DNA of 64,000 bases from Massilia sp. UMI-21. GTDB taxonomy: Bacteria > Pseudomonadota > Gammaproteobacteria > Burkholderiales > Burkholderiaceae_D. The stretch spans positions 5,146,001-5,210,000 of the forward strand of contig CP063848.1 in assembly GCA_015277795.1 (NCBI GenBank), written 5' to 3'. The notes under the pieces were generated by a model. The model made no database searches, was not told the origin of the DNA, and was given only the letters and a program-made list of their open reading frames with translations. A program made the position numbers and the translations under genes. Shown here piece after piece: positions 1 through 10,582 of this stretch (position 1 is its first letter; the number at the start of each line of letters is the position of its first letter).

Positions 1-1
1 C

Positions 2-352
2 GACCTCGGCTCGCTGCTGCGCGACGCCTACATCCAGTGGGACGAAGAGATCGTGCTGGACTGGGTGGTGCGCTACTGGCAGAGCGCCAAACAGGTCGGC
101 CTGCCGGTCAACCCGGACATCGACGCCTTCTACCGCGACTTCGAATTCATGGCCCTGCAGCGCCACCTGAAGATCCTCGGCATCTTCTGCCGCCTGAACT
201 ACCGCGACAACAAGCCGCACTACCTGGGCGACCTGCCGACCGTGATGAACTACGTGCGCCGCACCGCCAACCGCTACACCGAACTGAAACCGCTGCTCCG
301 CCTCCTCGACGCGCTCGAGGACAAGGCGCCGGCGGTCGGCTACACCTTCTGA
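2..352 (+). CDS. amgK: AmgK-type anomeric sugar kinase for cell-wall recycling, 3' part only
   Basis: The reading frame is open from the window edge to TGA at 350-352, so this is the last 116 residues of a gene that starts upstream. The fragment looks like the C-terminal helical part of an aminoglycoside-phosphotransferase-fold kinase, with the segment FEFMALQRHLKILGIF typical of the phosphotransferases paired with MurU. AmgK phosphorylates N-acetylmuramate and N-acetylglucosamine at the anomeric position in the recycling route that bypasses de novo UDP-MurNAc synthesis. The identification rests largely on the neighbour: murU follows after 16 bases, in the same order as in Pseudomonas. The catalytic loop lies outside the window and cannot be checked. 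A generic phosphotransferase is the alternative. Confidence 0.72.
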   Translation, partial: DLGSLLRDAYIQWDEEIVLDWVVRYWQSAKQVGLPVNPDIDAFYRDFEFMALQRHLKILGIFCRLNYRDNKPHYLGDLPTVMNYVRRTANRYTELKPLLRLLDALEDKAPAVGYTF

Positions 353-368
353 GGACGATTCCCTTTTC

Positions 369-1091
369 ATGAAAGCCATGATTTTCGCCGCCGGCCGCGG
401 CGAGCGCATGCGCCCGCTCACGGACGCCTGCCCCAAGCCGCTGCTCAAGGTGCGCGGACGGCCGATGATCACCTACCACGTGCTGAACCTGGTGCGCGCC
501 GGGATCAAGGACATCGTCATCAACCACTCGCACCTCGGCCACATGATCGAGGAAGAACTCGGCGACGGCAGCAGGTACGGCGCGCGCATCGTGTACTCGC
601 ACGAGCCGACCCCGCTCGAGACCGCGGGCGGCATCGCCAATGCGCTGCACCTGCTGGGCGACGAGCCTTTCCTCGCGGTGTCGGGCGACATCTACGCGCC
701 CTACTTCGACTTTTCGCAGGTGGTCGACGTCCTGAAGGACAAGGACATGCTGGGCATTCCCTACCCGCCCGACAAGCGCGACATCGCCTGGCTGTGGCTG
801 ACGCCGAACCCCTGGCACAACCCGGACGGCGACTTCGCGCTCGACATGTACACGCTGCGCAACGAAGGCCAGGTGAAGTGGAATTTTGCCGGCATCGGCG
901 TCTACCGTCCCGAGATGTTCGACGGCATCGAGGCCGGCGACTTCGTCAAGTTCGGCCCCCTGATGCGCAAGTTCATCGAGCAGGGCCGCGTCGGCGGCGA
1001 GCTGTACCAGGGACCATGGGTCAACGTCGGCACCGCGCACCAGCTCGAAGAACTCAACGCGCCGCTGGGTGCGGCCAAAACAGGTTCATGA
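369..1091 (+). CDS. murU: N-acetylmuramate alpha-1-phosphate uridylyltransferase MurU
   Basis: This 240-residue protein is a single nucleotidyltransferase domain. Its N-terminal signature (residues 6-25) contains AAGRGERMRPLT followed by PKPLLKV, the nucleotide-binding loop and lysine of sugar-1-phosphate nucleotidyltransferases. A metal-binding SGD motif lies near residue 114. MurU transfers UMP to MurNAc-1-phosphate to give UDP-MurNAc in peptidoglycan recycling, and it acts directly after the AmgK kinase encoded upstream. The length matches the short MurU type rather than longer glucose-1-phosphate transferases. The start at 369 follows GAGGA about 12 bases upstream. The stop overlaps the next start as ATGA at 1088, so translation with pepP is probably coupled. 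A related mannose-1-phosphate guanylyltransferase is the alternative. Confidence 0.85.
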   Translation: MKAMIFAAGRGERMRPLTDACPKPLLKVRGRPMITYHVLNLVRAGIKDIVINHSHLGHMIEEELGDGSRYGARIVYSHEPTPLETAGGIANALHLLGDEPFLAVSGDIYAPYFDFSQVVDVLKDKDMLGIPYPPDKRDIAWLWLTPNPWHNPDGDFALDMYTLRNEGQVKWNFAGIGVYRPEMFDGIEAGDFVKFGPLMRKFIEQGRVGGELYQGPWVNVGTAHQLEELNAPLGAAKTGS

Positions 1092-2461
1092 CTGCACCCG
1101 GGGTCATGACCGCGTCCGTCGCGTCCTGTATCGAACGCCGTGCGCGCCTGGCGGCGCGCATGCAGCCGGGATCGGTCGCGGTGCTGGCCACCGCCCCGGA
1201 AGTCCTGCGCAACGGCGACAGCGAGTATCCCTACCGGCACGACAGCTATTTCTATTACCTGACCGGCTTCACCGAACCGGAAAGCCTGCTGGTGCTCGTC
1301 GCGCCAGGCGGCGACGCGGCGGCACGCGCGATCCTGTTCTGCCGCGAGAAGAACCTGGAACGCGAGATCTGGGACGGCTACCGCTACGGCCCGGAAGCCG
1401 CGCGCCTGGCATTCGGCTTCGACGAAGCGTTTCCGATCAGCGAACTCGACGCCCAAATGGGCAAGCTGCTGGCCAATGCGCCGGCGCTGTACTACGCGCT
1501 CGGCCACAGCGCCGCGCTCGACGCCCAGGTCGGCGGCTGGCTCAAGGCGGTGCGCGCCCAGGGCCGCAGCGGCATCGCGGCGCCCGGCACCACCCACCAC
1601 CTGCTCGGCATCCTCGACGAGATGCGCCTGCTCAAGGATGCCGACGAACAGGACCTGATGGCACGCGCGGCCGGCATCGCCGCCGGCGCCCATGCGCGCG
1701 CGATGCGCTTTACCCGTCCCGGCGTGTTCGAGTACGAGATCGAGGCCGAGCTGCTGCACGAATTCCGCCGCCACGGCGCCCAGTTCCCGGCCTATACCCC
1801 GATCGTCGCCGCCGGCAGCAACGCCTGCGTGCTGCACTACAACCAGAACAATCGCCAATGCCGCGAGGGCGAGCTGGTGCTGGTCGACGCCGGCTGCGAG
1901 TTCGATGGCTACGCCTCGGACATCACGCGCACCTGGCCGGTGAATGGGCGTTTCAGCGAACCGCAGAAAGCCTTGTACGAGCTGGTGCTGCAGGCGCAGG
2001 AAGCCGCGCTCGCCGCGATCGCACCCGGCCGCCCCTACAGCGCCATGCACGAGGCGGCGGTGCGGGTGCTGGCCGCCGGCATGCTCGACCTGGGCCTGCT
2101 CGACAAGGCGAAATACGGCTCGCCTGAAGATGCGGTCGCCGACAAGGCGCACCTGCAGTTCTACATGCACGGCACCGGCCACTGGCTCGGGATGGATGTG
2201 CATGACGTCGGACCGTATCGCGACCTGGGCGCGGCCGAGCGGCCTTCGCGGCCCCTGCTGCCGGGCATGGCGCTGACGGTCGAGCCGGGCATGTATGTGC
2301 GCCCGGCCGAAGGCGTGCCGGAGCAGTACTGGAACATCGGCATCCGGGTCGAGGACGACGTGATCGTGCTGGATGACGGCTGCCGGGTGCTGTCCGGCGC
2401 CGCACCGAAGACGGTTGCGGACATTGAAAAGCTGATGGAGGAGCGCTTGAATGACGGATGA
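1088..2461 (+). CDS. pepP: Xaa-Pro aminopeptidase P
   Basis: This 457-residue cytoplasmic metallopeptidase removes N-terminal residues that precede proline. An aminopeptidase-P N-terminal domain covers roughly residues 8-140 and a pita-bread catalytic domain residues 175-440. The dinuclear metal ligands are visible in order: Asp in VLVDAGCEFDGY, Asp in ASDITRTW, His in HGTGHWLGMDVHD, Glu in TVEPGMYV and Glu in GIRVEDDV. I chose ATG 1088 because it overlaps the murU stop as ATGA; an in-frame ATG at 1106 is possible. The gene ends 11 bases inside the start of the next gene, and the pepP-ubiH order matches enterobacteria. Confidence 0.92.
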   Translation: MTAPGVMTASVASCIERRARLAARMQPGSVAVLATAPEVLRNGDSEYPYRHDSYFYYLTGFTEPESLLVLVAPGGDAAARAILFCREKNLEREIWDGYRYGPEAARLAFGFDEAFPISELDAQMGKLLANAPALYYALGHSAALDAQVGGWLKAVRAQGRSGIAAPGTTHHLLGILDEMRLLKDADEQDLMARAAGIAAGAHARAMRFTRPGVFEYEIEAELLHEFRRHGAQFPAYTPIVAAGSNACVLHYNQNNRQCREGELVLVDAGCEFDGYASDITRTWPVNGRFSEPQKALYELVLQAQEAALAAIAPGRPYSAMHEAAVRVLAAGMLDLGLLDKAKYGSPEDAVADKAHLQFYMHGTGHWLGMDVHDVGPYRDLGAAERPSRPLLPGMALTVEPGMYVRPAEGVPEQYWNIGIRVEDDVIVLDDGCRVLSGAAPKTVADIEKLMEERLNDG

Positions 2462-3611
2462 ACGCCTCGAAGTCGATGTGGCAATCTGCGGCGCCGGCCC
2501 GGTGGGACTGGCGCTGGCCGCCTTCCTGGTCCGCCGTGGCGTGGACGGCAAACGGATCGCCCTGATCGACGGCAAGTCGCTGGGCCAGGCGATTACCGAC
2601 CCGCGCTCGATCGCGCTGTCCTGGGGCAGCGTGCAGTTGCTGGAAGAAGTGCGGGCCTGGCCACTGCCGGCCACGCCGATCCACGAGATCCACGTCTCGC
2701 GCCGCGGCCAGCTGGGCCGCAGCCTGATGGACCGCGCCGAACACAAGCTGCCGGCGCTGGGCTACGTGGCGCGCTACGGCGACGTGGTGGACGCACTGGC
2801 GCGCGCCTGCGACAAGGCCGGCGTCGCCACCTTGCGCCCGGCCCGGGTCGCGGCCTTCGACGAGGAACACGATGGCGTGCAGCTGCGCCTGGACGACGGC
2901 CGCAGCGTGTTCGCGCAGCTGGCGGTGCAGGCCGAGGGCGGCGTGTTCGGCCAGCAGGCGGGCCTGGCGCAGCAGCGCGACTACGGCCAGACGGCCCTGA
3001 TCGCGCGCGTGAGCGTGAGCGCGCCTGTCGCCCACCGCGCCTTCGAGCGCTTCACCGACGAGGGTCCGCTGGCGCTGCTGCCGCAGGATGGCGCCGGCCC
3101 CCACCATGATGGTCATCAATATGCGCTGGTGTGGTGCATGACGCCGGAGCGTGCGACCGACGTCCAGCTGCTCGACGATGCCGCTTTTCTTGCGCAATTG
3201 GGCGAGGCCTTCGGCACCCGCCTCGGAACATTCACGGCGGCCTCGCCGCGCGTGGCCTTCCCGCTCGGCCTGAACGCCGAAGCGCGCGCCACCGCCCGCA
3301 CGGTCGCGATCGGCAACGCCGCGCAAACCCTGCACCCGGTGGCGGGACAGGGCCTGAACCTGGGCCTGCGCGACGCCGCCGTGCTGGCGCGCCAGCTTGG
3401 GCGCGGCGCCACCCCGGGCGCGGTCGATGCTTTCATGGCCGAACGCGCGCAGGACCGCCGCCTGACGATCTCGCTGACCGACACCATGGCGCGCGCCTTT
3501 ACCGGCAGCGGCCCGCTGCAGCCGCTGCTCGGGCTGTCATTGGCGGCGCTGGATGTGCTCAAGCCGGCGCGCCTGCTGCTGGCCGAGCTGATGATGTTTG
3601 GCCGCCGCTAG
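2451..3611 (+). CDS. ubiH: UbiH/UbiF/VisC-family FAD-dependent ubiquinone hydroxylase
   Basis: This 386-residue flavoprotein hydroxylase has the dinucleotide-binding GAGPVGLALA near residues 13-22 and the family FAD/ribityl motif near residue 285, GNAAQTLHPVAGQGLNLGL. It should hydroxylate a polyprenyl-phenol ring in ubiquinone synthesis on the cytoplasmic face of the membrane. Which ring carbon is modified (UbiH, UbiI or UbiF activity) cannot be read from the sequence; the symbol follows the pepP-ubiH gene order. The start overlaps the end of pepP by 11 bases. Downstream lies a perfect 31-base palindrome and then the converging transhydrogenase operon. Confidence 0.83.
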   Translation: MTDERLEVDVAICGAGPVGLALAAFLVRRGVDGKRIALIDGKSLGQAITDPRSIALSWGSVQLLEEVRAWPLPATPIHEIHVSRRGQLGRSLMDRAEHKLPALGYVARYGDVVDALARACDKAGVATLRPARVAAFDEEHDGVQLRLDDGRSVFAQLAVQAEGGVFGQQAGLAQQRDYGQTALIARVSVSAPVAHRAFERFTDEGPLALLPQDGAGPHHDGHQYALVWCMTPERATDVQLLDDAAFLAQLGEAFGTRLGTFTAASPRVAFPLGLNAEARATARTVAIGNAAQTLHPVAGQGLNLGLRDAAVLARQLGRGATPGAVDAFMAERAQDRRLTISLTDTMARAFTGSGPLQPLLGLSLAALDVLKPARLLLAELMMFGRR

Positions 3612-3622
3612 CATATGTTTTT

Positions 3623-3653
3623 GTAGGGTGTACGGCTTCGCCGTACACCCTAC
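3623..3653. repeat. REP-like palindrome, single unit
   Basis: A perfect inverted repeat of 14-base arms around a TTC loop, beginning GTAGGGTGTACGGC. It fills the 66-base gap between the convergent ubiH and pntB genes. It shares the GTAGGGTG and CGGCTTCGCCG core with the longer paired elements at 8533, 20634 and 35346, so it is a short member of the same family. As RNA from either strand it would form a strong hairpin, and it may act as a bidirectional terminator although it has no clear T run. Confidence 0.85.
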
Positions 3654-3677
3654 GGGACAGGCAGACCCGCCACCCTG

Positions 3678-5135
3678 CTACTCGACCGCCTTGACCATCG
3701 ATTCGATCACCTTCTTGGCGTCGCCGAACACCATCATCGTGTTCGGCTGGTAGAACAGGTCGTTGTCCAGGCCGGCATAGCCGGACGCCATCGAGCGTTT
3801 ATTCACGATGATGCTCTTGGCCTTGTACGCTTCCAGGATCGGCATGCCGGCGATCGGCGACTTCGGATCTTTCGCCGCCGGGTTCACCACGTCGTTCGCG
3901 CCCAGCACCAGCACCACGTCGGTCTGGCCGAACTCGCCATTGATGTCTTCCATCTCGACCACCTGGTCGTACGGCACCTCGGCCTCGGCCAGCAGCACGT
4001 TCATGTGGCCCGGCATGCGGCCCGCCACCGGGTGGATCGCGTAGCGCACCTGCACCCCGTGCGCGATCAGCTTGTCGACCAGTTCCTTCACCGAGTGCTG
4101 GGCGCGCGCCACCGCCAGGCCGTAGCCGGGGACGATGATCACCGATTCCGCGTTCTGCAGGATGAAGGCGGCGTCGTCGGCCGAGCCGGACTTGACCGGC
4201 CGCTGTTCCCTGGCGCCGCCATCGTCGACCACGGCCTCGCCGCCGAAGCCGCCCAGGATCACGTTGAAGAAGGAGCGGTTCATCGCCTTGCACATGATGT
4301 ACGAGAGGATCGCGCCGCTCGACCCCACCAGCGAGCCGGCGATGATCAGCATCGCATTGTTCAGCGAGAAGCCGATGCCTGCCGCCGCCCAGCCCGAGTA
4401 CGAGTTCAGCATCGACACCACCACCGGCATGTCGGCGCCGCCGATCGGAATGATGATCAGCACGCCCAGCACGAAGGACAGCGCGGCCATGATGATGAAC
4501 GGCGTCCAGCTGGGCGCGACGCCGTCGGCGAAGCAGAACACCAGGCCCAGCGCGACGATCGCGATCGCCAGCACCAGGTTCAGGATGTGCTGCCCGGCGA
4601 AGCGCACCGGCGCGCCCTGGAACAGGCGGAACTTGTATTTGCCCGACAGCTTGCCGAAGGCGATCACCGAACCCGAAAAGGTCACCGCGCCGACAAAGGT
4701 GCCGATGAACAGTTCGAGCCGGTTGCCGAAGGGGAGCGGGGTATCGCGGGTGGCGATATTGAAGGCCCAGGGCTCGGACACCGCGGCGATCGCGATGCAC
4801 ACGGCGGCCAGGCCGATCAGCGAGTGCATGGCCGCGACCAGTTCCGGCATCTTGGTCATCTCGACCTTTTTTGCCGCCACCGCGCCGATCGCGCCGCCGA
4901 CCACCACGCCCAGCAGCACCAGGGTGAAGCCCATGCCGCTTCCGGTGGCAAGCTCGGCCTGCAGCTTGAGCATCAGGGCAATGGTGGTGACGACCGCGAT
5001 CGCCATGCCGGCCATGCCGAAGCTGTTGCCGATGCGCGCCGTCGACGGCGAGGACAGGCCCTTGAGCGCCTGGATGAAGCAGACCGAGGCCACCAGGTAG
5101 AACAGCGTCACGAGGTTCATGCTGATGAAATTCAT
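3678..5135 (-). CDS. pntB: NAD(P) transhydrogenase subunit beta
   Basis: This 485-residue protein has about nine predicted membrane helices over residues 1-270, then a soluble NADP(H)-binding domain III over residues 300-485. That domain begins with the motif [15 protein letters not shown] and includes [20 protein letters not shown], both hallmarks of PntB. With the two upstream gene products it forms the inner-membrane enzyme that uses the proton gradient to reduce NADP+ with NADH. Its start overlaps the stop of the preceding gene as ATGA. It is the last gene of the operon and converges on ubiH, with a palindrome between. Confidence 0.95.
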   Translation of the reverse strand: MNFISMNLVTLFYLVASVCFIQALKGLSSPSTARIGNSFGMAGMAIAVVTTIALMLKLQAELATGSGMGFTLVLLGVVVGGAIGAVAAKKVEMTKMPELVAAMHSLIGLAAVCIAIAAVSEPWAFNIATRDTPLPFGNRLELFIGTFVGAVTFSGSVIAFGKLSGKYKFRLFQGAPVRFAGQHILNLVLAIAIVALGLVFCFADGVAPSWTPFIIMAALSFVLGVLIIIPIGGADMPVVVSMLNSYSGWAAAGIGFSLNNAMLIIAGSLVGSSGAILSYIMCKAMNRSFFNVILGGFGGEAVVDDGGAREQRPVKSGSADDAAFILQNAESVIIVPGYGLAVARAQHSVKELVDKLIAHGVQVRYAIHPVAGRMPGHMNVLLAEAEVPYDQVVEMEDINGEFGQTDVVLVLGANDVVNPAAKDPKSPIAGMPILEAYKAKSIIVNKRSMASGYAGLDNDLFYQPNTMMVFGDAKKVIESMVKAVE

Positions 5136-5473
5136 GCGCGCTTCTCCGTTGCAGTGGTCTTGGCGGCCGGATCGGCGGACCGTTTCGGCTCCTTCTTCTT
5201 GAACATTTCGAGCATGCGGCGCGTGACCATGAACCCGCCGAAGACGTTCACGGCGGCCAGCGCCACCGCGATGGTGCCGGCCACTTGCCCGGCCAGTCCT
5301 TCGGTGAGGCCGGCGGCCAGCATGGCGCCGACGATGATGATGGCCGAGATCGCGTTGGTGACCGCCATCAGCGGCGTGTGCAGTGCGGGGGTGACGTTCC
5401 AGACCACGTGGTAGCCGACATAGATGGCCAGCACGAAGATGATCAGGTTGATGATGGTATGGCTGATGTCCAT
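5132..5473 (-). CDS. pntAB: NAD(P) transhydrogenase alpha-2 (membrane) subunit
   Basis: This 113-residue protein carries three to four hydrophobic helices and a charged, Lys-rich C-terminal tail. It corresponds to the C-terminal membrane part of the fused E. coli PntA and is encoded separately here, as in Rhodospirillum and many betaproteobacteria. It supplies part of the proton channel of domain II. It lies 22 bases downstream of the alpha-1 gene and overlaps pntB by four bases, so the three are almost certainly one operon. Confidence 0.92.
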   Translation of the reverse strand: MDISHTIINLIIFVLAIYVGYHVVWNVTPALHTPLMAVTNAISAIIIVGAMLAAGLTEGLAGQVAGTIAVALAAVNVFGGFMVTRRMLEMFKKKEPKRSADPAAKTTATEKRA

Positions 5474-5495
5474 GCTTCGCTCCTCGGGTCTGTTC

Positions 5496-6608
<1,113 letters not shown>

Positions 6609-6869
6609 GAATCCCTCCGTTCAATGGACACATCTGTCCACAATCTAACATGTATTTATATCAAGTGCGCATGAGAGTTGCTGAAAAACAAATACTAAAA
6701 ACTTAATGCTTGATTCTCGCGAAAACCTTACAGGCCGGCTAGCACCAAGGACCAATTGTTTGCAGTAAATCAAGGCGATTTAACGACAGGCAAGCACACC
6801 GTAGCGTCGAGGGATGAGCAGAGATGCCATCTGTCAAGGTAGAATGTCGGCTCATTTTCAAGGACGCGC

Positions 6870-7352
6870 ATGACCGACATCTTCAAACCATCCGTGACCG
6901 TCGCTGCGATCATCGAGCGCGATGGACGTTTCCTGCTGATCGAGGAAGAGACGAGCGAAGGCGTGAAGCTGAACCAGCCGGCCGGCCACCTCGACCCGCA
7001 CGAGTCGCTCGAACAGGCGGTGGTGCGCGAGGCGCTGGAGGAAACCGCGCACGAGTTCATCCCGACCGGGCTGGTGGGCATGTACATGTCGCGTTACTAC
7101 TCGAAATCGCGCGGCGCCGACGTCACCTACCTGCGCTTCACCTTCTGCGGCCACGCCGGCCGCGAACTGGACCAGCCGCTCGACGACGGCATCCTGCGCA
7201 CCATGTGGATGACGCGCGACGAGATCGCCGCCACCGCCGAGCGCCACCGCAGCCCGATCGTGCTGCAGTGCGTGGACGACTACCTGGCCGGCCGCCGTAC
7301 CCCGCTGCACCTGCTGTACACCCACCCGTCGGTCTTCGAAGGCGGTATCTGA
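6870..7352 (+). CDS. nudJ: NudJ-like Nudix phosphohydrolase
   Basis: This 160-residue Nudix hydrolase has the Nudix box around residues 37-60: Gly, five residues, Glu, seven residues, then REALEET. The usual Gly after the EE pair is Ala-like here (EETAHEF), a common variation in the NudJ group. NudJ enzymes hydrolyse nucleoside tri- and diphosphates and thiamine pyrophosphate precursors. The adjacent mnmA downstream (63-base gap) is a frequent arrangement in proteobacteria (nudJ-mnmA), which supports the assignment. A TAGAAT hexamer at 6840-6845 is a plausible -10 element. Confidence 0.82.
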   Translation: MTDIFKPSVTVAAIIERDGRFLLIEEETSEGVKLNQPAGHLDPHESLEQAVVREALEETAHEFIPTGLVGMYMSRYYSKSRGADVTYLRFTFCGHAGRELDQPLDDGILRTMWMTRDEIAATAERHRSPIVLQCVDDYLAGRRTPLHLLYTHPSVFEGGI

Positions 7353-7415
7353 TGGAACATCGGCAAACCTGCTGCGACGGTTTCCCGATGTCCCATTACT
7401 TAAATTGGAATTGAA

Positions 7416-8528
7416 ATGAGCAAGAAAAAAGTCGTGATCGGGATGTCGGGCGGTGTCGACTCCTCGGTCGCGGCGTGGATGCTGAAGGAACAGGGCTACG
7501 AAGTCATCGGCCTGTTCATGAAAAACTGGGAAGACGACGACGACTCCGAATACTGCTCGACGCGCCAGGACTGGATCGACGCGGCCAGCGTGGCCGACGT
7601 GGTTGGCGTGGACATCGAAGCGGTCAACTTCGCCGCCGAATACAAGGACCGCGTGTTCTCGGAATTCCTGCGCGAATACCAGGCCGGCCGTACCCCGAAC
7701 CCGGACGTGCTGTGCAATGCCGAGATCAAGTTCAAGGCCTTCCTCGACCATGCCATGAAGCTCGGCGCCGACCTGATCGCGACCGGCCACTATGCGCGCG
7801 TGCGCGAGAACGACGGCCGCTTCGAATTACTGAAGGCCCTCGATCACACCAAGGACCAGAGTTACTTCCTGCACCGCCTGAACCAGGCCCAGCTGTCGAA
7901 GTCGCTGTTCCCGCTGGGCGAGATTCCGAAGACCGAGGTGCGCCAGATCGCCGAGCGGCTCGGCCTGCCCAACGCGCAGAAGAAGGACTCGACCGGCATC
8001 TGCTTCATCGGCGAGCGCCCTTTCCGTGAATTCCTGAACCGCTACCTCTCGCACAAGCCGGGCCCGATGAAGCTCGACACCGGCGAGACCGTGGGCGAGC
8101 ACATCGGCCTGTCCTTCTACACCCTGGGCCAGCGCAAGGGCATCGGGATCGGCGGCCTGAAATCGCGCAAGAACGCGGACGGCACCAGCGAGCCGTGGTT
8201 CGTGGCGCGCAAGGACGTGGCCACCAACACGCTCTACATCGTGCAGGGACACGATCACCCGTGGCTGCTGTCGCCGCGCCTGGAAGCCGGCCAGGCCAGC
8301 TGGACCGCGGGCGAGCCGCCGGCCCCGCCAGGCGAAGGCCGCGTGCTGTCGGCCAAGACCCGCTACCGCCAGGCCGACGTGGCCTGCACCGTGCGCGCCG
8401 ATGGGATGGCGCGCTTCTCTCTCGATTTCGACGAACCGCAGTGGGCGGTGACGCCGGGGCAGTCGGCCGTGCTGTACGACGGCGATGTTTGCCTGGGCGG
8501 CGGGATCATCGACGCCAACGCCTTCTGA
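7416..8528 (+). CDS. mnmA: tRNA-specific 2-thiouridylase MnmA
   Basis: This 370-residue enzyme installs the 2-thio group at U34 of tRNA-Lys, -Glu and -Gln. The PP-loop ATP motif [10 protein letters not shown] is at residues 10-19. Both catalytic cysteines are present, one in the [12 protein letters not shown] segment and one in [12 protein letters not shown]. The central tRNA-binding domain and C-terminal beta-barrel are full length. The start at ATG 7416 is consistent with [13 protein letters not shown], the usual N-terminus. It ends just before a paired palindromic repeat that separates it from the convergent EAL gene. Confidence 0.96.
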   Translation: MSKKKVVIGMSGGVDSSVAAWMLKEQGYEVIGLFMKNWEDDDDSEYCSTRQDWIDAASVADVVGVDIEAVNFAAEYKDRVFSEFLREYQAGRTPNPDVLCNAEIKFKAFLDHAMKLGADLIATGHYARVRENDGRFELLKALDHTKDQSYFLHRLNQAQLSKSLFPLGEIPKTEVRQIAERLGLPNAQKKDSTGICFIGERPFREFLNRYLSHKPGPMKLDTGETVGEHIGLSFYTLGQRKGIGIGGLKSRKNADGTSEPWFVARKDVATNTLYIVQGHDHPWLLSPRLEAGQASWTAGEPPAPPGEGRVLSAKTRYRQADVACTVRADGMARFSLDFDEPQWAVTPGQSAVLYDGDVCLGGGIIDANAF

Positions 8529-8532
8529 TTTC

Positions 8533-8639
8533 GTAGGGTGGGCGGCTTCGCCGCCCACGCGTTCAGCCAGCAGAAGAACAGCCGAGCAGGCAGCATTTCC
8601 TTGATTTGAACGCGTGGGCGGGAGACCCGCCCACCCTAC
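8533..8639. repeat. REPIN-like paired palindromic repeat
   Basis: This 107-base element occupies nearly all of the gap between the convergent mnmA and EAL genes. The left arm is GTAGGGTGGGCGGC, TTC, GCCGCCCACGCGTTC. The right arm is its near reverse complement, GAACGCGTGGGCGGG, AGA, CCCGCCCACCCTAC. The spacer contains a short conserved segment ending GCAGGCAGCAT. The same design and length recur at 20634-20740 and, slightly shorter, at 35346-35446. The end-to-end inverted arrangement of two REP units is what defines REPINs. Confidence 0.9.
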
Positions 8640-8640
8640 A

Positions 8641-10401
8641 TTACCTGCTTGCCAGCCAGGTAGCCACCGCCGCCGGCGCCATCGGGCGCCCATAGAGATA
8701 GCCCTGCGCCTCGTCGCAGCCCGCCGCGCGCAGCAGCTGCGCCACCGCTTCCGTCTCCACGCCCTCCCCCACCACCCGGTAGCCCAGGTCATGCGACAGC
8801 TTGATCATGGTCGTCACCAGCGCTCGCGTGCGCTCGTCCTTTTCCATGCCGCGGACAAACGACTGGTCGATCTTGACCACGTCGGCCGGCATGTCCTGCA
8901 GGTAGGACAGGCTGCTGTAGCCGGTGCCGAAGTCGTCGATGGCGATCTTCACGCCGCCCTGGGCCAGGCGCGCCATCGTCTCGTGCGCCACCTTCGGTTT
9001 GCGCATCAGCGCGCTTTCCGTCATCTCCAGCGCCAGGCAGGAAGGCGGCAGGCCGTGCTGCGCCAGGCCATCGAGCACGCGGTCGCTGAAGTCGGGCTCC
9101 TCGAGGTTCACCGCGGAGACATTCACCGCCACCTGCAAGCGCACGCCGAGCGCGCGCCAGGCCGCCAGCTGGCGCAAGGCTGCCGCCAGCACCCATTCCG
9201 TCGTGGCGCGCGCCAACGAGGTGGTTTCGACGATCGGCATGAATTCGCCGGGCGGAATCAGGCCGGCCTCCGGATGGTTCCAGCGCAGCAGGGCTTCCAC
9301 GCCAAGGCAGCTGCCATCGATCAGCGAGACCTTGGGCTGGAAGACCAGGTGCAGTTCGCTCGGTTGCGCCAGCGCGCGACCGAGCTCGCTGATCAGCCAG
9401 AAGCGGTGGCGATAGGCGGCGTCCTGCTCGGGCGAGTACACCCGCAGGCTGGATTCGGCGTCGCGCGCGTCGTGGGCGGCGCTATGCAGGTTGCGCAGCA
9501 CGTCGAGCGGCGCATCCTGGCCGACGGCGAAGCGCACCAGGCCCACGGTGGCGGTGGTCAGGAAGCCCGCCTGCCCCATCGGCATACGCGCGGCCAGCCA
9601 GTCCATCAGCATGCCGCTGAAGCGCGCCAGGGACAGGCCGAGCGGGGCCAGGAAGGCGAACTGGGTCGGGCCGACGTGGTAGATCTTGCCGCCGCCGGCC
9701 AGGCGGCGCAGCGCCGGCACGGCCGCACGCACGATCTCGTCGAGCCAGGCGCTGCCCATCACGCGCATCGCATCGCTGAGCTCTTCCGGCGTGGCCAGGC
9801 TGACCAGAGCGGCCAGCTGGGGCGAGCCCTGGGCGCTGACGATGGCGAGGTCGCGCACGTCGCTGACGAACTGGTTCCGGTTGGGCAGGCCGCTGACCGG
9901 GTCGATCCGGCCCAGCGCATGCTGCAGTTCGATCTGCGCCATCACCATGGCCGCCAGGTCGCTGAGCGTGCTGCGGTCCGCCTCGGTGACGGCGCGCGGC
10001 TCGGTGCCGAGCACGCACATCGCCCCCAGGCAGTGGCCGGCCTTCGTCACCAGCGGCGCGCCGAGATAGAACCGGACCCCGCTGTCGGCCAGCGGGCTGT
10101 CGCGGAAACTCGCGCTCTCCAGCAGGTCCGGCACTTCCAGCATGGCGCCGCTGTCGGCCACCGCCGCGCACGGCGCCTTGACGCGCGGGATTGCGCTGTG
10201 CTCGACGCCCACCTTCGACTTGAACCACTGGCGGTCGGTATCGGTCAGCGAGACCGCGGCGATCGGCAAGCCAAGCAGCTGCGCGGCCATGCGCGTGATG
10301 CGGTCGAAGGCTTCGCTGGGAGCGGTGTCGAGCAAGTCCAGCTGACGCAGGGCGTCCAGGCGGCTGGCTTCCTGTATCGACAGGTCGTACGTTGAATGCA
10401 T
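8641..10401 (-). CDS. GAF-GGDEF(degenerate)-EAL cyclic-di-GMP phosphodiesterase
   Basis: This 586-residue signalling protein has no membrane segment. Residues about 10-150 are a GAF domain. Residues about 165-320 are a GGDEF-like domain that keeps the entry motif DPVSGLPNRNQF but has VGPTQFAF in place of the active-site GGDEF, so cyclase activity is unlikely. Residues about 330-586 are an EAL domain with the expected catalytic features: GVEALLRWNHP, LEMTES, DDFGTGYSS, VVKIDQSF, GEGVET and QGYLYGRP. It should hydrolyse c-di-GMP under control of a GAF ligand or partner. I chose the ATG at 10401 (MHSTYDL) because the GAF domain starts directly after it; an upstream in-frame extension to 10497 would run into the divergent promoter region. 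Confidence 0.88.
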   Translation of the reverse strand: MHSTYDLSIQEASRLDALRQLDLLDTAPSEAFDRITRMAAQLLGLPIAAVSLTDTDRQWFKSKVGVEHSAIPRVKAPCAAVADSGAMLEVPDLLESASFRDSPLADSGVRFYLGAPLVTKAGHCLGAMCVLGTEPRAVTEADRSTLSDLAAMVMAQIELQHALGRIDPVSGLPNRNQFVSDVRDLAIVSAQGSPQLAALVSLATPEELSDAMRVMGSAWLDEIVRAAVPALRRLAGGGKIYHVGPTQFAFLAPLGLSLARFSGMLMDWLAARMPMGQAGFLTTATVGLVRFAVGQDAPLDVLRNLHSAAHDARDAESSLRVYSPEQDAAYRHRFWLISELGRALAQPSELHLVFQPKVSLIDGSCLGVEALLRWNHPEAGLIPPGEFMPIVETTSLARATTEWVLAAALRQLAAWRALGVRLQVAVNVSAVNLEEPDFSDRVLDGLAQHGLPPSCLALEMTESALMRKPKVAHETMARLAQGGVKIAIDDFGTGYSSLSYLQDMPADVVKIDQSFVRGMEKDERTRALVTTMIKLSHDLGYRVVGEGVETEAVAQLLRAAGCDEAQGYLYGRPMAPAAVATWLASR

Positions 10402-10582
10402 GGCGGCCTTGGCAGTCGCACACCCGAGAAGGCGCACGTTTTTATCAGAAATGACGATTATAGAGCGTTTCCCCGATAAAGTAATGCTCACAGTCAATTA
10501 TAGTTTGTTATCGCGATCATTTCCGTCAAATATTGGCACTTTTCCGGTAGAATGGCCGGATCGACCACAAATACATCAGAAC

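Noticed and set aside
8533..8639. Palindromic repeats as a CRISPR array
   Set aside because: Units are single, inverted pairs spread over 30 kb; there is no direct-repeat array and no cas gene.
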